A stretch of 64,000 bases of DNA, taken from the NCBI GenBank assembly GCA_035531955.1, contig DATKRZ010000039.1, forward strand, positions 1 through 64,000, given 5' to 3'. Each line of letters begins with the position of its first letter. Positions within the stretch are counted from its first letter, which is position 1. The notes beneath the pieces were generated by a model. That model saw nothing but the letters and a program-made list of their open reading frames with translations, had not been told where the DNA came from and did no database searches. Of the stretch, positions 43,262-50,657 are shown in pieces. Made by a program: the position numbers and the translations under genes. This DNA is from Bog-756 sp035531955 (lineage in GTDB: Bacteria > Actinomycetota > Acidimicrobiia > Acidimicrobiales > RAAP-2).

Positions 43262-43407
43262 TATCGTTGGGCCTTCAGGAGTGGGCGGAGCTCGGCTGTC
43301 TCCCGCTGCAGCTGTTCGAGGAGCTCGACGATGTGTGCACTGCTGTCCCGCTTGACCGCTGTCGGGACACCAGGCGGTCCGTGATCACCGGAGGCGAGGA
43401 GGACATC

Positions 43408-44058
43408 ATGGTCGGAGGGGAGTCCGGGATGCCGGTGCCCATGCCCGCTGGTCCGCGCACCATGGACCGGGGCGACTATGCCGAAGTCGTCGCCGTGGCC
43501 GTCCGAGCTTTCTGGTGCGTCCCGTTGGTGGACTTCTTCAGTCGGGACTTGCTCCATGAGTACCGGCTGCTTCCGGCGGTCTTCGAGGTCTAACTCGGGG
43601 ACCCCGTCGGGCCCGACGCCGAACTGTGGATCGGCGAGCACGGAGGGTGGCCCCGGGGTGTCGCCGGTTGGCTCTCCCCGGGCGGGTATCCGCGGCCCGT
43701 GGTTCGAGAAGCCATCCGGGCTGCCCGTTCGGCTGTGGTGCTGGCTCGAGGTCGACATCGCGGCAAGGCCTTTCGACTGTTCATGGAGGTCGACCGCCAT
43801 CACCCGCACCAACCGAACTGGTACCTGGCCTTGCTGGCCACCGACCCGGCAGCGCAGGGACGAGGGATCGGCTCCGCCTTGCTCGCTCCTGTCCTCGACC
43901 GCTGTGACCGGGATCGAACCGTCGCCTGCACGGAAACCCAGAAGGAGGCGAACGTCTCCTGGTCCGCCAGAGCCGGCTTCGGTGCGACTCGGGAGATCCG
44001 GTTGCCGGGTGCTCCGACGGTGTGGTGTCTTCTGCACCAGCCGGGTGGACGGCTCTAG
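43408..44058 (+). pseudogene. GNAT acetyltransferase interrupted by one in-frame stop
   Basis: A GNAT-family N-acetyltransferase is readable in a single frame from ATG 43408 (AGGAGG upstream) to 44058. A TAA at 43591-43593 falls between LLPAVFEV and LGDPVGPDAELWIGEHGGWPRGVAGWL. The acetyl-CoA motif QGRGIGSALL and the end of the fold lie after the stop. No frameshift is needed to join the two parts. The simplest reading is a recent nonsense mutation or a sequencing error. Residual translation could restart at GTG 43693 or ATG-like codons, but that would lack the first strands. Confidence 0.85.
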
Positions 44059-44126
44059 CCCGGCGACACGAACTCGCGGACCTCGCCGGCAACGGAGCCC
44101 TCTTGGCGTCTGCGACGAACCCGGTC

Positions 44127-44498
44127 CTAGCGGGCGCCGACGACCGGCGACCCAGTGGGCCGTTCCCGAACCATGGTGGGGTACCGCCGAGCATCGAACG
44201 CGGCGACGAATTGCCGCACCGGTTTGGGTAGCTGGACCAACAGCCGACCGGCCGGGCGGAGATCCGATGGTTGGACCAGGTGGATGAGCAGGGAGCAGTG
44301 CCCCACGGTCACCGAGTGGATCCGGGCTTCCGATCCCAGCAGCGCAGTCAGGTAGAGGGCAACGGGACAGGAGCGATTGCTCTGCGGCACTCCGCGAACG
44401 CCGGCTTCTTGCAGCGATGCGGCTACTTGGTCGGGGCTCTTACCCAGCCCGGCGAGGAGGTCTGTGGACTGCCTCTTGAGTTGTCGAAGGTGGCTCAT
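44127..44498 (-). CDS. Hypothetical protein
   Basis: A 123-residue protein of a small actinobacterial type whose function I do not know. Its helical N-terminus (RQLKRQSTDLLAGLGKSPDQVAASLQEAGVRG) is followed by NRSCPVALYLTALLG and a C-terminal LPKPVRQFVAAFDARRYPTMV. A GAGGAG site precedes the ATG. It converges on the broken GNAT gene. The 218 bp between this gene and the VOC gene holds nothing else that I can see. Confidence 0.7.
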   Translation of the reverse strand: MSHLRQLKRQSTDLLAGLGKSPDQVAASLQEAGVRGVPQSNRSCPVALYLTALLGSEARIHSVTVGHCSLLIHLVQPSDLRPAGRLLVQLPKPVRQFVAAFDARRYPTMVRERPTGSPVVGAR

Positions 44499-44716
44499 CG
44501 GGTCTCCTCGTAGTGTCGACTCATCGTAACGCTCCGATGGGACGGGAGCCGGTGCCCCGGGATACCCGCTTCGGACGCCGCCGGTGGATGGCCGGTCGCC
44601 CCTGTGTCTGCTCCCCCGTCGCCGGGCCCGCAAAGGGTGTGGATCACTCCGGCCCATCGGTGGTTCACTGAGGGAGGCCCCGCCCGTGGAGGTGCGGCCG
44701 CCAGAGGAGGCAAGCG

Positions 44717-45217
44717 ATGACCGGGCATGGAAGCGATATCGACCGGAGCGCGGAATGGGAGGGTTTGAAGGCCCGATACCTCCGGCCTCTGGGTGATCGG
44801 CCCGCGTCATCGGCGAGGGGACTCCATCACTTCGCCCTGCTCTCGAGCGACGTCGAGCGAACCATCACCTTCTATCAGGACCTCCTCGAGTTTCCGCTCG
44901 TGGAACTGTTCGAGAACCGGGACTATCGGGGGTCCACCCACTTCTTCTTCGATGTCGGCCACGACAACTACCTTGCCTATTTCGACTTCCCCGGACTCGA
45001 GCTCGGCGACTACCGGGAAGTGCTCGGGGGACTCCACCACATCGCCATCTCAGTGACCCCTGATCAATGGGAGAGGCTGGTGGCCAAGCTCAACGCGAAC
45101 GGGATCGAGACCTTCATAGTGAACGGCACCTCGGCCTACTTTCCGGGACCTGACGGAGAACGGCTGGAGCTGCTCTCGTATCCCCTCAATGACATGTACG
45201 GCACGATTGTCAGCTGA
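44717..45217 (+). CDS. VOC (glyoxalase/dioxygenase-fold) protein
   Basis: A 166-residue single vicinal-oxygen-chelate domain. GLHHFALLSSDVERTITFYQDLLEFPLVEL contains the first metal His, GGLHHIAISV the second, and GERLELLSYP the final Glu. The three ligands of a mononuclear site are therefore present. The substrate is unknown. An AGAGGAGG site precedes the ATG. Confidence 0.9.
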   Translation: MTGHGSDIDRSAEWEGLKARYLRPLGDRPASSARGLHHFALLSSDVERTITFYQDLLEFPLVELFENRDYRGSTHFFFDVGHDNYLAYFDFPGLELGDYREVLGGLHHIAISVTPDQWERLVAKLNANGIETFIVNGTSAYFPGPDGERLELLSYPLNDMYGTIVS

Positions 45218-45264
45218 ACTTCCAATTCCACGTGGGCAGGCTCCTCGGCCTTGCCGACCGGTGT

Positions 45265-45879
45265 CTACGGGCTCAAGATGCCGGTGTCGATGAGTGCCCG
45301 CCGAGCTTCGCTCACGCCGCGGACGTGCTCGGAAGGGAAGCCGGACGACCGTGCCGCTTCCGTGTTCACCAGGTTGTCGTCGAGGAACAGCACCTGCTCC
45401 GGGCCGGCTGGCAGGCGACCGGACACTTCCTCGAACAGCTCCGCGTCAGGTTTCACTAGCCCGAGCTCGAAGGAGAGGAAGCGGAAGTCGAAGGCGTCGA
45501 GGATGGGCCAACGTGCCACCTGGTGCTCCCAGTGCAGGACATTGGTATTGCTCAAACAGCCGATCGGGATGATGCTCCGAACCTCTGCAAGCAGCTCCCA
45601 GGCTCCCGGGATGGGACCGCGTGGCCAGTCCCGGAAGATCTCGAGAAAACTGTCGGGGGAGACGGGCAGCTCCCAGTCGGAGACCACGCCACTGGCGAAC
45701 TCGTCCGCCGAACAGTGTCCACGCTCGAAGGACCGTACCCACGGACAGGTGAGCCACCGCTGCCAGACCTCTTCGTCACTGCTGATACCGGCAAGCTCCC
45801 GCATGACGGGTACTCCGCCGAGCTCGATGAGCACCCCGCCCAGGTCGAAGAGCACGATGTCGACAGCGCCGATCGCCAT
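45265..45879 (-). CDS. HAD-superfamily hydrolase
   Basis: A 204-residue HAD phosphatase of the HAD-IA/YihX-like type. It has the nucleophile motif VLFDLGGVL, then CLSNTN (motif II Ser/Thr), GLVKPDAELF (motif III Lys) and VLFLDDNLVNTEAA (motif IV Asp-Asp). The cap is small and helical. ATG 45879 is 7 nt after TACACT on the minus strand, favouring it over a start 105 bases upstream that overlaps folD. A 13-bp direct repeat (from 45891) lies just upstream. Confidence 0.9.
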   Translation of the reverse strand: MAIGAVDIVLFDLGGVLIELGGVPVMRELAGISSDEEVWQRWLTCPWVRSFERGHCSADEFASGVVSDWELPVSPDSFLEIFRDWPRGPIPGAWELLAEVRSIIPIGCLSNTNVLHWEHQVARWPILDAFDFRFLSFELGLVKPDAELFEEVSGRLPAGPEQVLFLDDNLVNTEAARSSGFPSEHVRGVSEARRALIDTGILSP

Positions 45880-45980
45880 CCTGGGCAGTGTAGGCCGGAG
45901 GGGTAGGCCGGAGGGGTAGGCCCGACGGCCCGGCCCACCGGCGGGACGGTCGGACGGTGCCGGAGGAGGGGCCGAGCAGG

Positions 45981-46853
45981 TCAATGGTCACCGGCGGTAG
46001 GGTCGACCCCCCGCTCCGCGGCGATGACCGTGTGCTCGATGAGCATGGCGATGGTCATTGGCCCGACTCCTCCAGGCACGGGGGTGATCAGGCCGGCCGT
46101 GGCGACCGCCTCGTCGAACGCCACATCACCGACGTTGGCCTCGTTGTACCCCGCGTCGATGACGACGGCGCCGGCCTTGATCCAATGGCCCCGCACGAGG
46201 TTGGGCCTTCCGACCGCGGCCACGACGATGTCGGCCGTCCCGACGATTCCTGCGAGGTCGCGGGTGTGCGAGTGGCAGTAGGTGACCGTCGCGTCCCGAC
46301 TCAAGAGGAGCATTCCGACTGGCTTGCCGAGGATCGGGCTCCGCCCGATGACGACCGCTTGCCTGCCCGCCGGGTCGACACCGTATTCATCGAGCAGCCG
46401 GATGATTCCGGCTGGAGTGCATGAAGGAAAGCCAGGGAGATCAAATGCCATGGCCGCGAACGAGTGCATGGTGACACCGTCGATGTCCTTCGCTGGTGCG
46501 ATCGCCTCGAATACGGCGCGCTCGTCCACCTGGGCTGGGACCGGGTGCTGGACGAGGATCCCGTCGACGGACGGGTCCCCCGATAGATCCTCGACGACGG
46601 CGACCACCTCGGATGTGGTGGCGCTCGAGGGGAGCTCGGAGACCCGGGACTCGACCCCCGCAGCCCGGGCTCGGGCCTGCTTCATGCGGACGTAGGTCAC
46701 CGAGGCGGGATCCCCACCGACCAGGACCGCGGCCAGGCAGGGGGCGCGACGCGCCAATGCGGTGAATTCCGCCGCCCGGACGGCCGCACCGGCCAACAGC
46801 CTCCGAGCGAGGGAGGCGCCGTCCATGAGGCGGGCACTGGCGGCATCGGGCAT
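45981..46853 (-). CDS. folD: Methylenetetrahydrofolate dehydrogenase / methenyltetrahydrofolate cyclohydrolase
   Basis: FolD interconverts 5,10-methylene-THF and 10-formyl-THF. The 290-residue protein has AVLVGGDPASVTYVRMK (catalytic Lys), VDGILVQHPVP, the PAKDIDGVT segment, PCTPxG-like SCTPAGIIRLL, and the NADP-binding VVIGRSPILGKPVGMLLL. The final PVPGGVGPMTIAML is also present. ATG 46853 has GAGGAG 4 nt upstream. A ZTP-type riboswitch appears to occupy the 5' leader, a known control of folate genes. Confidence 0.96.
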   Translation of the reverse strand: MPDAASARLMDGASLARRLLAGAAVRAAEFTALARRAPCLAAVLVGGDPASVTYVRMKQARARAAGVESRVSELPSSATTSEVVAVVEDLSGDPSVDGILVQHPVPAQVDERAVFEAIAPAKDIDGVTMHSFAAMAFDLPGFPSCTPAGIIRLLDEYGVDPAGRQAVVIGRSPILGKPVGMLLLSRDATVTYCHSHTRDLAGIVGTADIVVAAVGRPNLVRGHWIKAGAVVIDAGYNEANVGDVAFDEAVATAGLITPVPGGVGPMTIAMLIEHTVIAAERGVDPTAGDH

Positions 46854-46872
46854 GGCACTCCTCGGGTGGATG

Positions 46873-46962
46873 GATCGCCCAGGCGCTCGGCTCACAGAGG
46901 GCGGTTGCCTCCGGGCCGCTTTCCGGTGGTACTCCACCGCAACGCCGGTTACGGCCCCCCGA
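46873..46962 (-). promoter_or_regulatory. Probable ZTP (pfl) riboswitch upstream of folD
   Basis: On the minus strand the leader has CCGTAACCGGCG (46954-46943), a GCGGTGGAGTACCACC hairpin after it, and CGCCTGGGCG (46885-46876) before the folD ribosome-binding site. These match, in order, the conserved 5' internal loop, the first hairpin and the 3' CCGCCUGGGC-like pseudoknot element of ZTP riboswitches, which control folate and purine genes. Boundaries are approximate. A TAGTCT hexamer (46969-46964) would start the RNA near 46957. Confidence 0.75.
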
Positions 46963-46963
46963 G

Positions 46964-46969
46964 AGACTA
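46964..46969 (-). promoter_or_regulatory. Candidate -10 element of folD transcript
   Basis: TAGTCT on the minus strand, with transcription expected about 7 nt later, at the G-run that opens the riboswitch-like fold. Confidence 0.45.
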
Positions 46970-47028
46970 ATCGCCGGTCGCCGAGGATGGGCGTGGGCTC
47001 AAGGCGTTGCGTGGACGGGTCCAAGCTC

Positions 47029-47052
47029 ACGCCCCGGGCCGGCCCGGGGCGT
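47029..47052 (-). terminator. Perfect 24-bp GC palindrome after the Nudix gene
   Basis: ACGCCCCGGGCC followed directly by GGCCCGGGGCGT forms a 12-bp perfect inverted repeat, two bases beyond the Nudix stop. No T-run follows. It would separate the Nudix transcript from the folD promoter. Confidence 0.6.
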
Positions 47053-47054
47053 CT

Positions 47055-47525
47055 TCAGGGTCGGCCGGCGAGCAAGCGTGCGCCAACCAACAGGGCCCGC
47101 GTGAAGCTGCTGATGTCGCCTTCTGCCAGCTCGCTGGGTCGGAACCAGCCGACCTCGATGGTCTCGTCGTGATCCGGAGCCGGTGTTCCCGACTTGACGA
47201 AGGCATCGAAGACCGTGGACACGTATGCGGTCTCATCCCCGTTCGGATAACGGATCCGGAATCGGGGACCACCGAGCACGGCTCTGATGCCACACAGCCC
47301 GACCCTGACACCGGCCTCTTCCTCGGCCTCCCGGAGGGCCGCCTCCTCGGGTGACTCGTCCGGTTCAACCGCTCCGCCGATCGTCGCCCACAGTCCCGTG
47401 TCCGCCAGCCGGACCAGCAGGAGACGGCCGTCCGCTCTCTGAGGGAGGACGGCCACCGACGGAAGAAGGAGCAGCTGATGACCGATCAGGTCTCGGAGCT
47501 GGGCGATGAACGGAGAGACCCCCAC
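47055..47525 (-). CDS. Nudix hydrolase
   Basis: A 156-residue Nudix protein that hydrolyses nucleoside-diphosphate-linked compounds. The Nudix box GGAVEPDESPEEAALREAEEEAGV is complete, including the REAEEE metal ligands. The central segment GDETAYVSTVFDAFV is typical. GTG 47525 is preferred because TAGCGT on the minus strand (47538-47533) ends 7 nt before it; a GTG at 47534 is the longer alternative and would overlap that hexamer. Confidence 0.9.
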   Translation of the reverse strand: MGVSPFIAQLRDLIGHQLLLLPSVAVLPQRADGRLLLVRLADTGLWATIGGAVEPDESPEEAALREAEEEAGVRVGLCGIRAVLGGPRFRIRYPNGDETAYVSTVFDAFVKSGTPAPDHDETIEVGWFRPSELAEGDISSFTRALLVGARLLAGRP

Positions 47526-47596
47526 ATGCCTCACGCTATCGTCGACCGCATGTGGCCATTACGGGATGCGGCCCGCCCGGTGGCACCGGGCGCTCG

Positions 47597-48370
47597 ATGA
47601 CCGGCCTCGACAGCTGGGATCCAGCGCAGTACAACCGGTTTGCCGCCGAGCGCGAGCAACCCTTCTGGGATCTGGCCCGGCTCTTGCAGCCGGTCGAGGC
47701 ACCGAGGGTGGTCGATCTCGGCTGTGGCGACGGTCGTCTGAGCCGTTTGCTGCACCGAGACCAGGGGGCCTCCCAAACGCTCGGGGTGGACAGCTCTCCG
47801 ACCATGATCTCGGCCGCGGAGGCGGATGTGACCTGCACCGTCCGGTTCGAGCTCGGCGACATCGGCCCTTGGGAGAGGCCCGGGGAGTACGACATCGTCT
47901 TCGCCAACGCCTCCCTCCAATGGGTGGCCGACCATCGTCGGGTCCTGGCCGGGTGGGCCGGATCGCTGCGGGCCGGCGGACAGCTCGCGGTGCAGGTGCC
48001 CGCCAACGCCGATCACCGCGCCCACCTGGTGGCCGCCGAACTCGGAGCCGAGATGCTCGACGACCCACCACCAGACCCGGTGGCCCACAATGTCCTCGCA
48101 CCGGAGGAATATGCCGCACTGCTCGACGAGCTCGGATTCGGCCCGCAGCACGTCCGCTTGCAGGTCTATGGACACCGTCTCCCTTCGACCGCCAGTGTCG
48201 TCGAGTGGGTCAAGGGATCCACCCTGACTCGTTTCAAGGAGCCCCTCGGGACCGACGGTTGGCGCGAATTCGTCGACCGGTACCGGCGCCGCCTCCTGGC
48301 CGAGCTCGGAGACCGGTCGCCCTACTTCTACCCGTTCAAGCGGATTCTCCTGTGGGGACGGCAGAGTTGA
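47597..48370 (+). CDS. tam: Trans-aconitate 2-methyltransferase-like protein
   Basis: Tam methylates trans-aconitate, an inhibitor of aconitase, using SAM. The 257-residue product shares the E. coli Tam pattern: WDPAQYNRFAAER at the start, VVDLGCGDGRLSRLL (SAM loop), GVDSSPTMI, DIVFANASLQWVADH, LAVQVPAN and STASVVEWVKGSTL. The match over both ends supports orthology. ATG 47597 gives a normal length; the upstream 45 bases in frame have no conserved sequence. Confidence 0.9.
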   Translation: MTGLDSWDPAQYNRFAAEREQPFWDLARLLQPVEAPRVVDLGCGDGRLSRLLHRDQGASQTLGVDSSPTMISAAEADVTCTVRFELGDIGPWERPGEYDIVFANASLQWVADHRRVLAGWAGSLRAGGQLAVQVPANADHRAHLVAAELGAEMLDDPPPDPVAHNVLAPEEYAALLDELGFGPQHVRLQVYGHRLPSTASVVEWVKGSTLTRFKEPLGTDGWREFVDRYRRRLLAELGDRSPYFYPFKRILLWGRQS

Positions 48371-48627
48371 CCCGAATGGCCGACGGGTGCCCGGTGGGAC
48401 AACTGATCTCGGCATGTCCGTTCGGCACAATCGAGGGCCTGCCATCTGGCGGCCACCCGGGAGTTCAGGTCGCCGGCCTCGCCGATGCGGCGGACCTCGC
48501 CCGTCTCCGGTACGGGTGGCGGGCCGGCGAGCCCTGGGAGCAGGGCCTCGACCAGTGTTCCTTCGAGATGTCGTTCTGCACATGGATGGAGCACCACCGA
48601 CCTACGCACGTCCCGTTTCCGGCATTC

Positions 48628-48873
48628 CGGTAGGTCGACGATGTCCATGACGGCCAGCGCGGCGGTGACGGTCCCGTCGCCGCTGTCGATCTGCAACCGC
48701 ACCGGATCATCACCGGTGGCGTCGAGGGTCATCAGCGCCACACCCAAGGTATTGGCCGCTTCGTCGTCGAGGTCGCCGGTCAGCGACACGATCCGTCGCT
48801 CGAACAGCTGCCTTTGCATCCATGCCCGGGGGCCGGCAGGCCCGGGCCCACTGTCGGTGCCCGAGGCCGCCAC
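48628..48873 (-). pseudogene. Remnant of a ClpP-like serine protease gene
   Basis: An 82-residue stretch from GTG 48873 resembles the start of truncated actinobacterial ClpP-like proteins: WMQRQLFERRIVSLTGDLDDEAANTLGVALMTLDATGDDPVRLQIDSGDGTVTAALAVMDIVDL. After VDLP the expected continuation, with the catalytic Ser and His regions, cannot be found in any of the three frames. The frame stays open into the methyltransferase antisense but without similarity. The gene is therefore a decayed 5' fragment. The rest of 48371-49126 shows no other convincing gene. Confidence 0.65.
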
Positions 48874-49126
48874 CGGGTAGCCGGGGCTGGGCGTCGGAGC
48901 GCGGCAACCCGGGAGGCGACGGGCCCGGAGTCGCGGACGGGGATACGGTACTGACCACGCACGGTCCGGCCGCCGGACCGATTCCGGCTCGGCCCGACAC
49001 CGCGAGGAAGGAGACCGCCATGACCGCCTTCGAGTGCCACGGCACGCAGATGGGCGGCGGTCCTCTTGATCGCCTCGGTCACCCCCATCGTCACCGGTGC
49101 CACCGACGGGGCTGCCGGTGAGCGGG

Positions 49127-50635
49127 ATGAGGCGCTGGAACCCGCTCGGCGGCCTGGTCCGATCGTGGGGCCACTTCGTGAGACGGCCCCGTTCCACCCA
49201 GATCCGCACGCTGGCCGTCGTGGGAGCCGTCATCGTCGGGACGACGGCGTGGGTGGTGACCGCCCCGCCGGGCTCCACGACCCAGGCGGCACCGGGCGGC
49301 GGCATGTCGGCACAGGAGTCGGTGCCGGTCAGCCAGGCCAGCACTTCGACCCGCGGGGTGACCCCCAACAGCATCAACGTCGCCTTCCCCATCGTCTCCC
49401 TGTCGTCCCTTGCCGGCCAGGAAGGGTTCGCTGCCGACCTCGAATTCGGCGAGCAGAGCAAGGCCATCCTGCTCTATGTCAAGGAGATCAACGACTCCGG
49501 TGGGATCAACGGGAGGATGATCAACCCGATCATCACCACATTCGACCCTCTGAACCAGTCGGGCATCCGGGCGCTGTGCAAGACCTGGACCGAAGGGTCC
49601 CCAGCCGCCTTTGCGGTGATCGACGGCCTCGGTGACTGGAGGGACGACAACCAGTTGTGCATCACCCAGGAGGGCCACACGCCGTTCATCGGGCAGTGGT
49701 CGACGGTCACCAACTGGACGACCTTGGGCTCGCCGTACCTCTGGTGGACCGGTGCCGACCAGGCGGTCATCCTCAAGGCGGTGGTGAAGTGGGGGCTGAG
49801 CGACGGGCTGCTCGGCGGTGGCCGAAAGGTCGGGGTCGTGGTCGGTGACCGGGCCTCGGACCAGTTGGCCCTCAACGACTACCTCCTGCCCGACCTGGCG
49901 GGGGCGGGGATCACTCCGGTGGTGGAGACCATCGCCTCCGATCCCTCGGAGACCGCCACCACCGATTCCGAGGCACCCCTGGCCGTCCAGCAGCTGCGCA
50001 GCGACGGTGTGACCACGGTCATCCCGCTGGTCCAGTTCAATGTCTTCTTCCCATTGCTCCAGGCCGAGACCGCCCAGAACTACTTCCCACGGCTGCTCCT
50101 GAGCGACTACGAGTCGACCATCCAGGGGGCCCTCGGGCTTCTGCCCGTTCCCTACGCCAAAGCGCTCGACGGCCAGGAGGGACTGACCACGATGACCCTC
50201 GGCGGCATCGACGACGACCGCCCCCAGAGCCAGGGCGGCTACGACCCGGGCCTCCGCAGCTGCTTCACCACGTGGCACAAGGCCTATCCCCAGATACCTC
50301 CGGGCGACCTGTCCTTCTACATCGAGGAGCAGGGCCCGGTGGCCTCGTGGTGCCAGGCCGTCCGCCTCTTTGCCACTGCGGCCCGGGCCGCCGGCCCCGA
50401 TCTCAACCGCCGCAGCTTCGTCACCGCCATGTCCAAGATCACCGACTATCCGGGGACGTGGTCCCCGATCCTCAGCTACAGCCCCACCAAGCACTACGGT
50501 CCGACCGAGTACCAGATCGTCCGGCTGCACATCAATACGCCGCCGTCGACCCAATGCAAGATGCCGAAGAACCACATCCCCCAGGGCACCTGCTGGGTCA
50601 CCGTCAAGCCGTTCGTCCCGCTCCCCAACGGTTGA
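49127..50635 (+). CDS. ABC-type branched-chain amino acid (LivJ-like) substrate-binding protein
   Basis: A 502-residue extracellular binding protein of the Peripla_BP_6 type. The N-terminus is a signal anchor (TLAVVGAVIVGTTAWVV). A Thr/Ser-rich linker leads to SINVAFPIVSLSSLAGQEGF and the binding domain, with EFGEQSKAILLYVKEINDSGGINGRMINP as the family signature. Cysteines later in the chain probably form disulfides. No permease or ATPase gene is next to it, so it may serve a transporter elsewhere or be a sensor. Starts at 49097 and 49118 (GTG) are also possible. Confidence 0.87.
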   Translation: MRRWNPLGGLVRSWGHFVRRPRSTQIRTLAVVGAVIVGTTAWVVTAPPGSTTQAAPGGGMSAQESVPVSQASTSTRGVTPNSINVAFPIVSLSSLAGQEGFAADLEFGEQSKAILLYVKEINDSGGINGRMINPIITTFDPLNQSGIRALCKTWTEGSPAAFAVIDGLGDWRDDNQLCITQEGHTPFIGQWSTVTNWTTLGSPYLWWTGADQAVILKAVVKWGLSDGLLGGGRKVGVVVGDRASDQLALNDYLLPDLAGAGITPVVETIASDPSETATTDSEAPLAVQQLRSDGVTTVIPLVQFNVFFPLLQAETAQNYFPRLLLSDYESTIQGALGLLPVPYAKALDGQEGLTTMTLGGIDDDRPQSQGGYDPGLRSCFTTWHKAYPQIPPGDLSFYIEEQGPVASWCQAVRLFATAARAAGPDLNRRSFVTAMSKITDYPGTWSPILSYSPTKHYGPTEYQIVRLHINTPPSTQCKMPKNHIPQGTCWVTVKPFVPLPNG

Positions 50636-50657
50636 CCGGTAAGGGGAGTCGAGCGCC

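Noticed and set aside
43261..43395. Minus-strand peptide ending DSSAHIVELLEQLQRETAELRPLLKAQR
   Set aside because: It looks like a helical gene end and lies outside the GNAT coding part, but no start or upstream domain can be found; it may be a remnant or chance. Not enough to call a gene.
49066..49126. Hydrophobic signal-peptide-like stretch (AAVLLIASVTPIVTGA) and a Shine-Dalgarno plus ATG at 49021
   Set aside because: The ATG opens only a 33-codon His/Arg-rich frame, and the hydrophobic stretch lies in another frame that ends in shadow sequence. Could be debris before the binding-protein gene.
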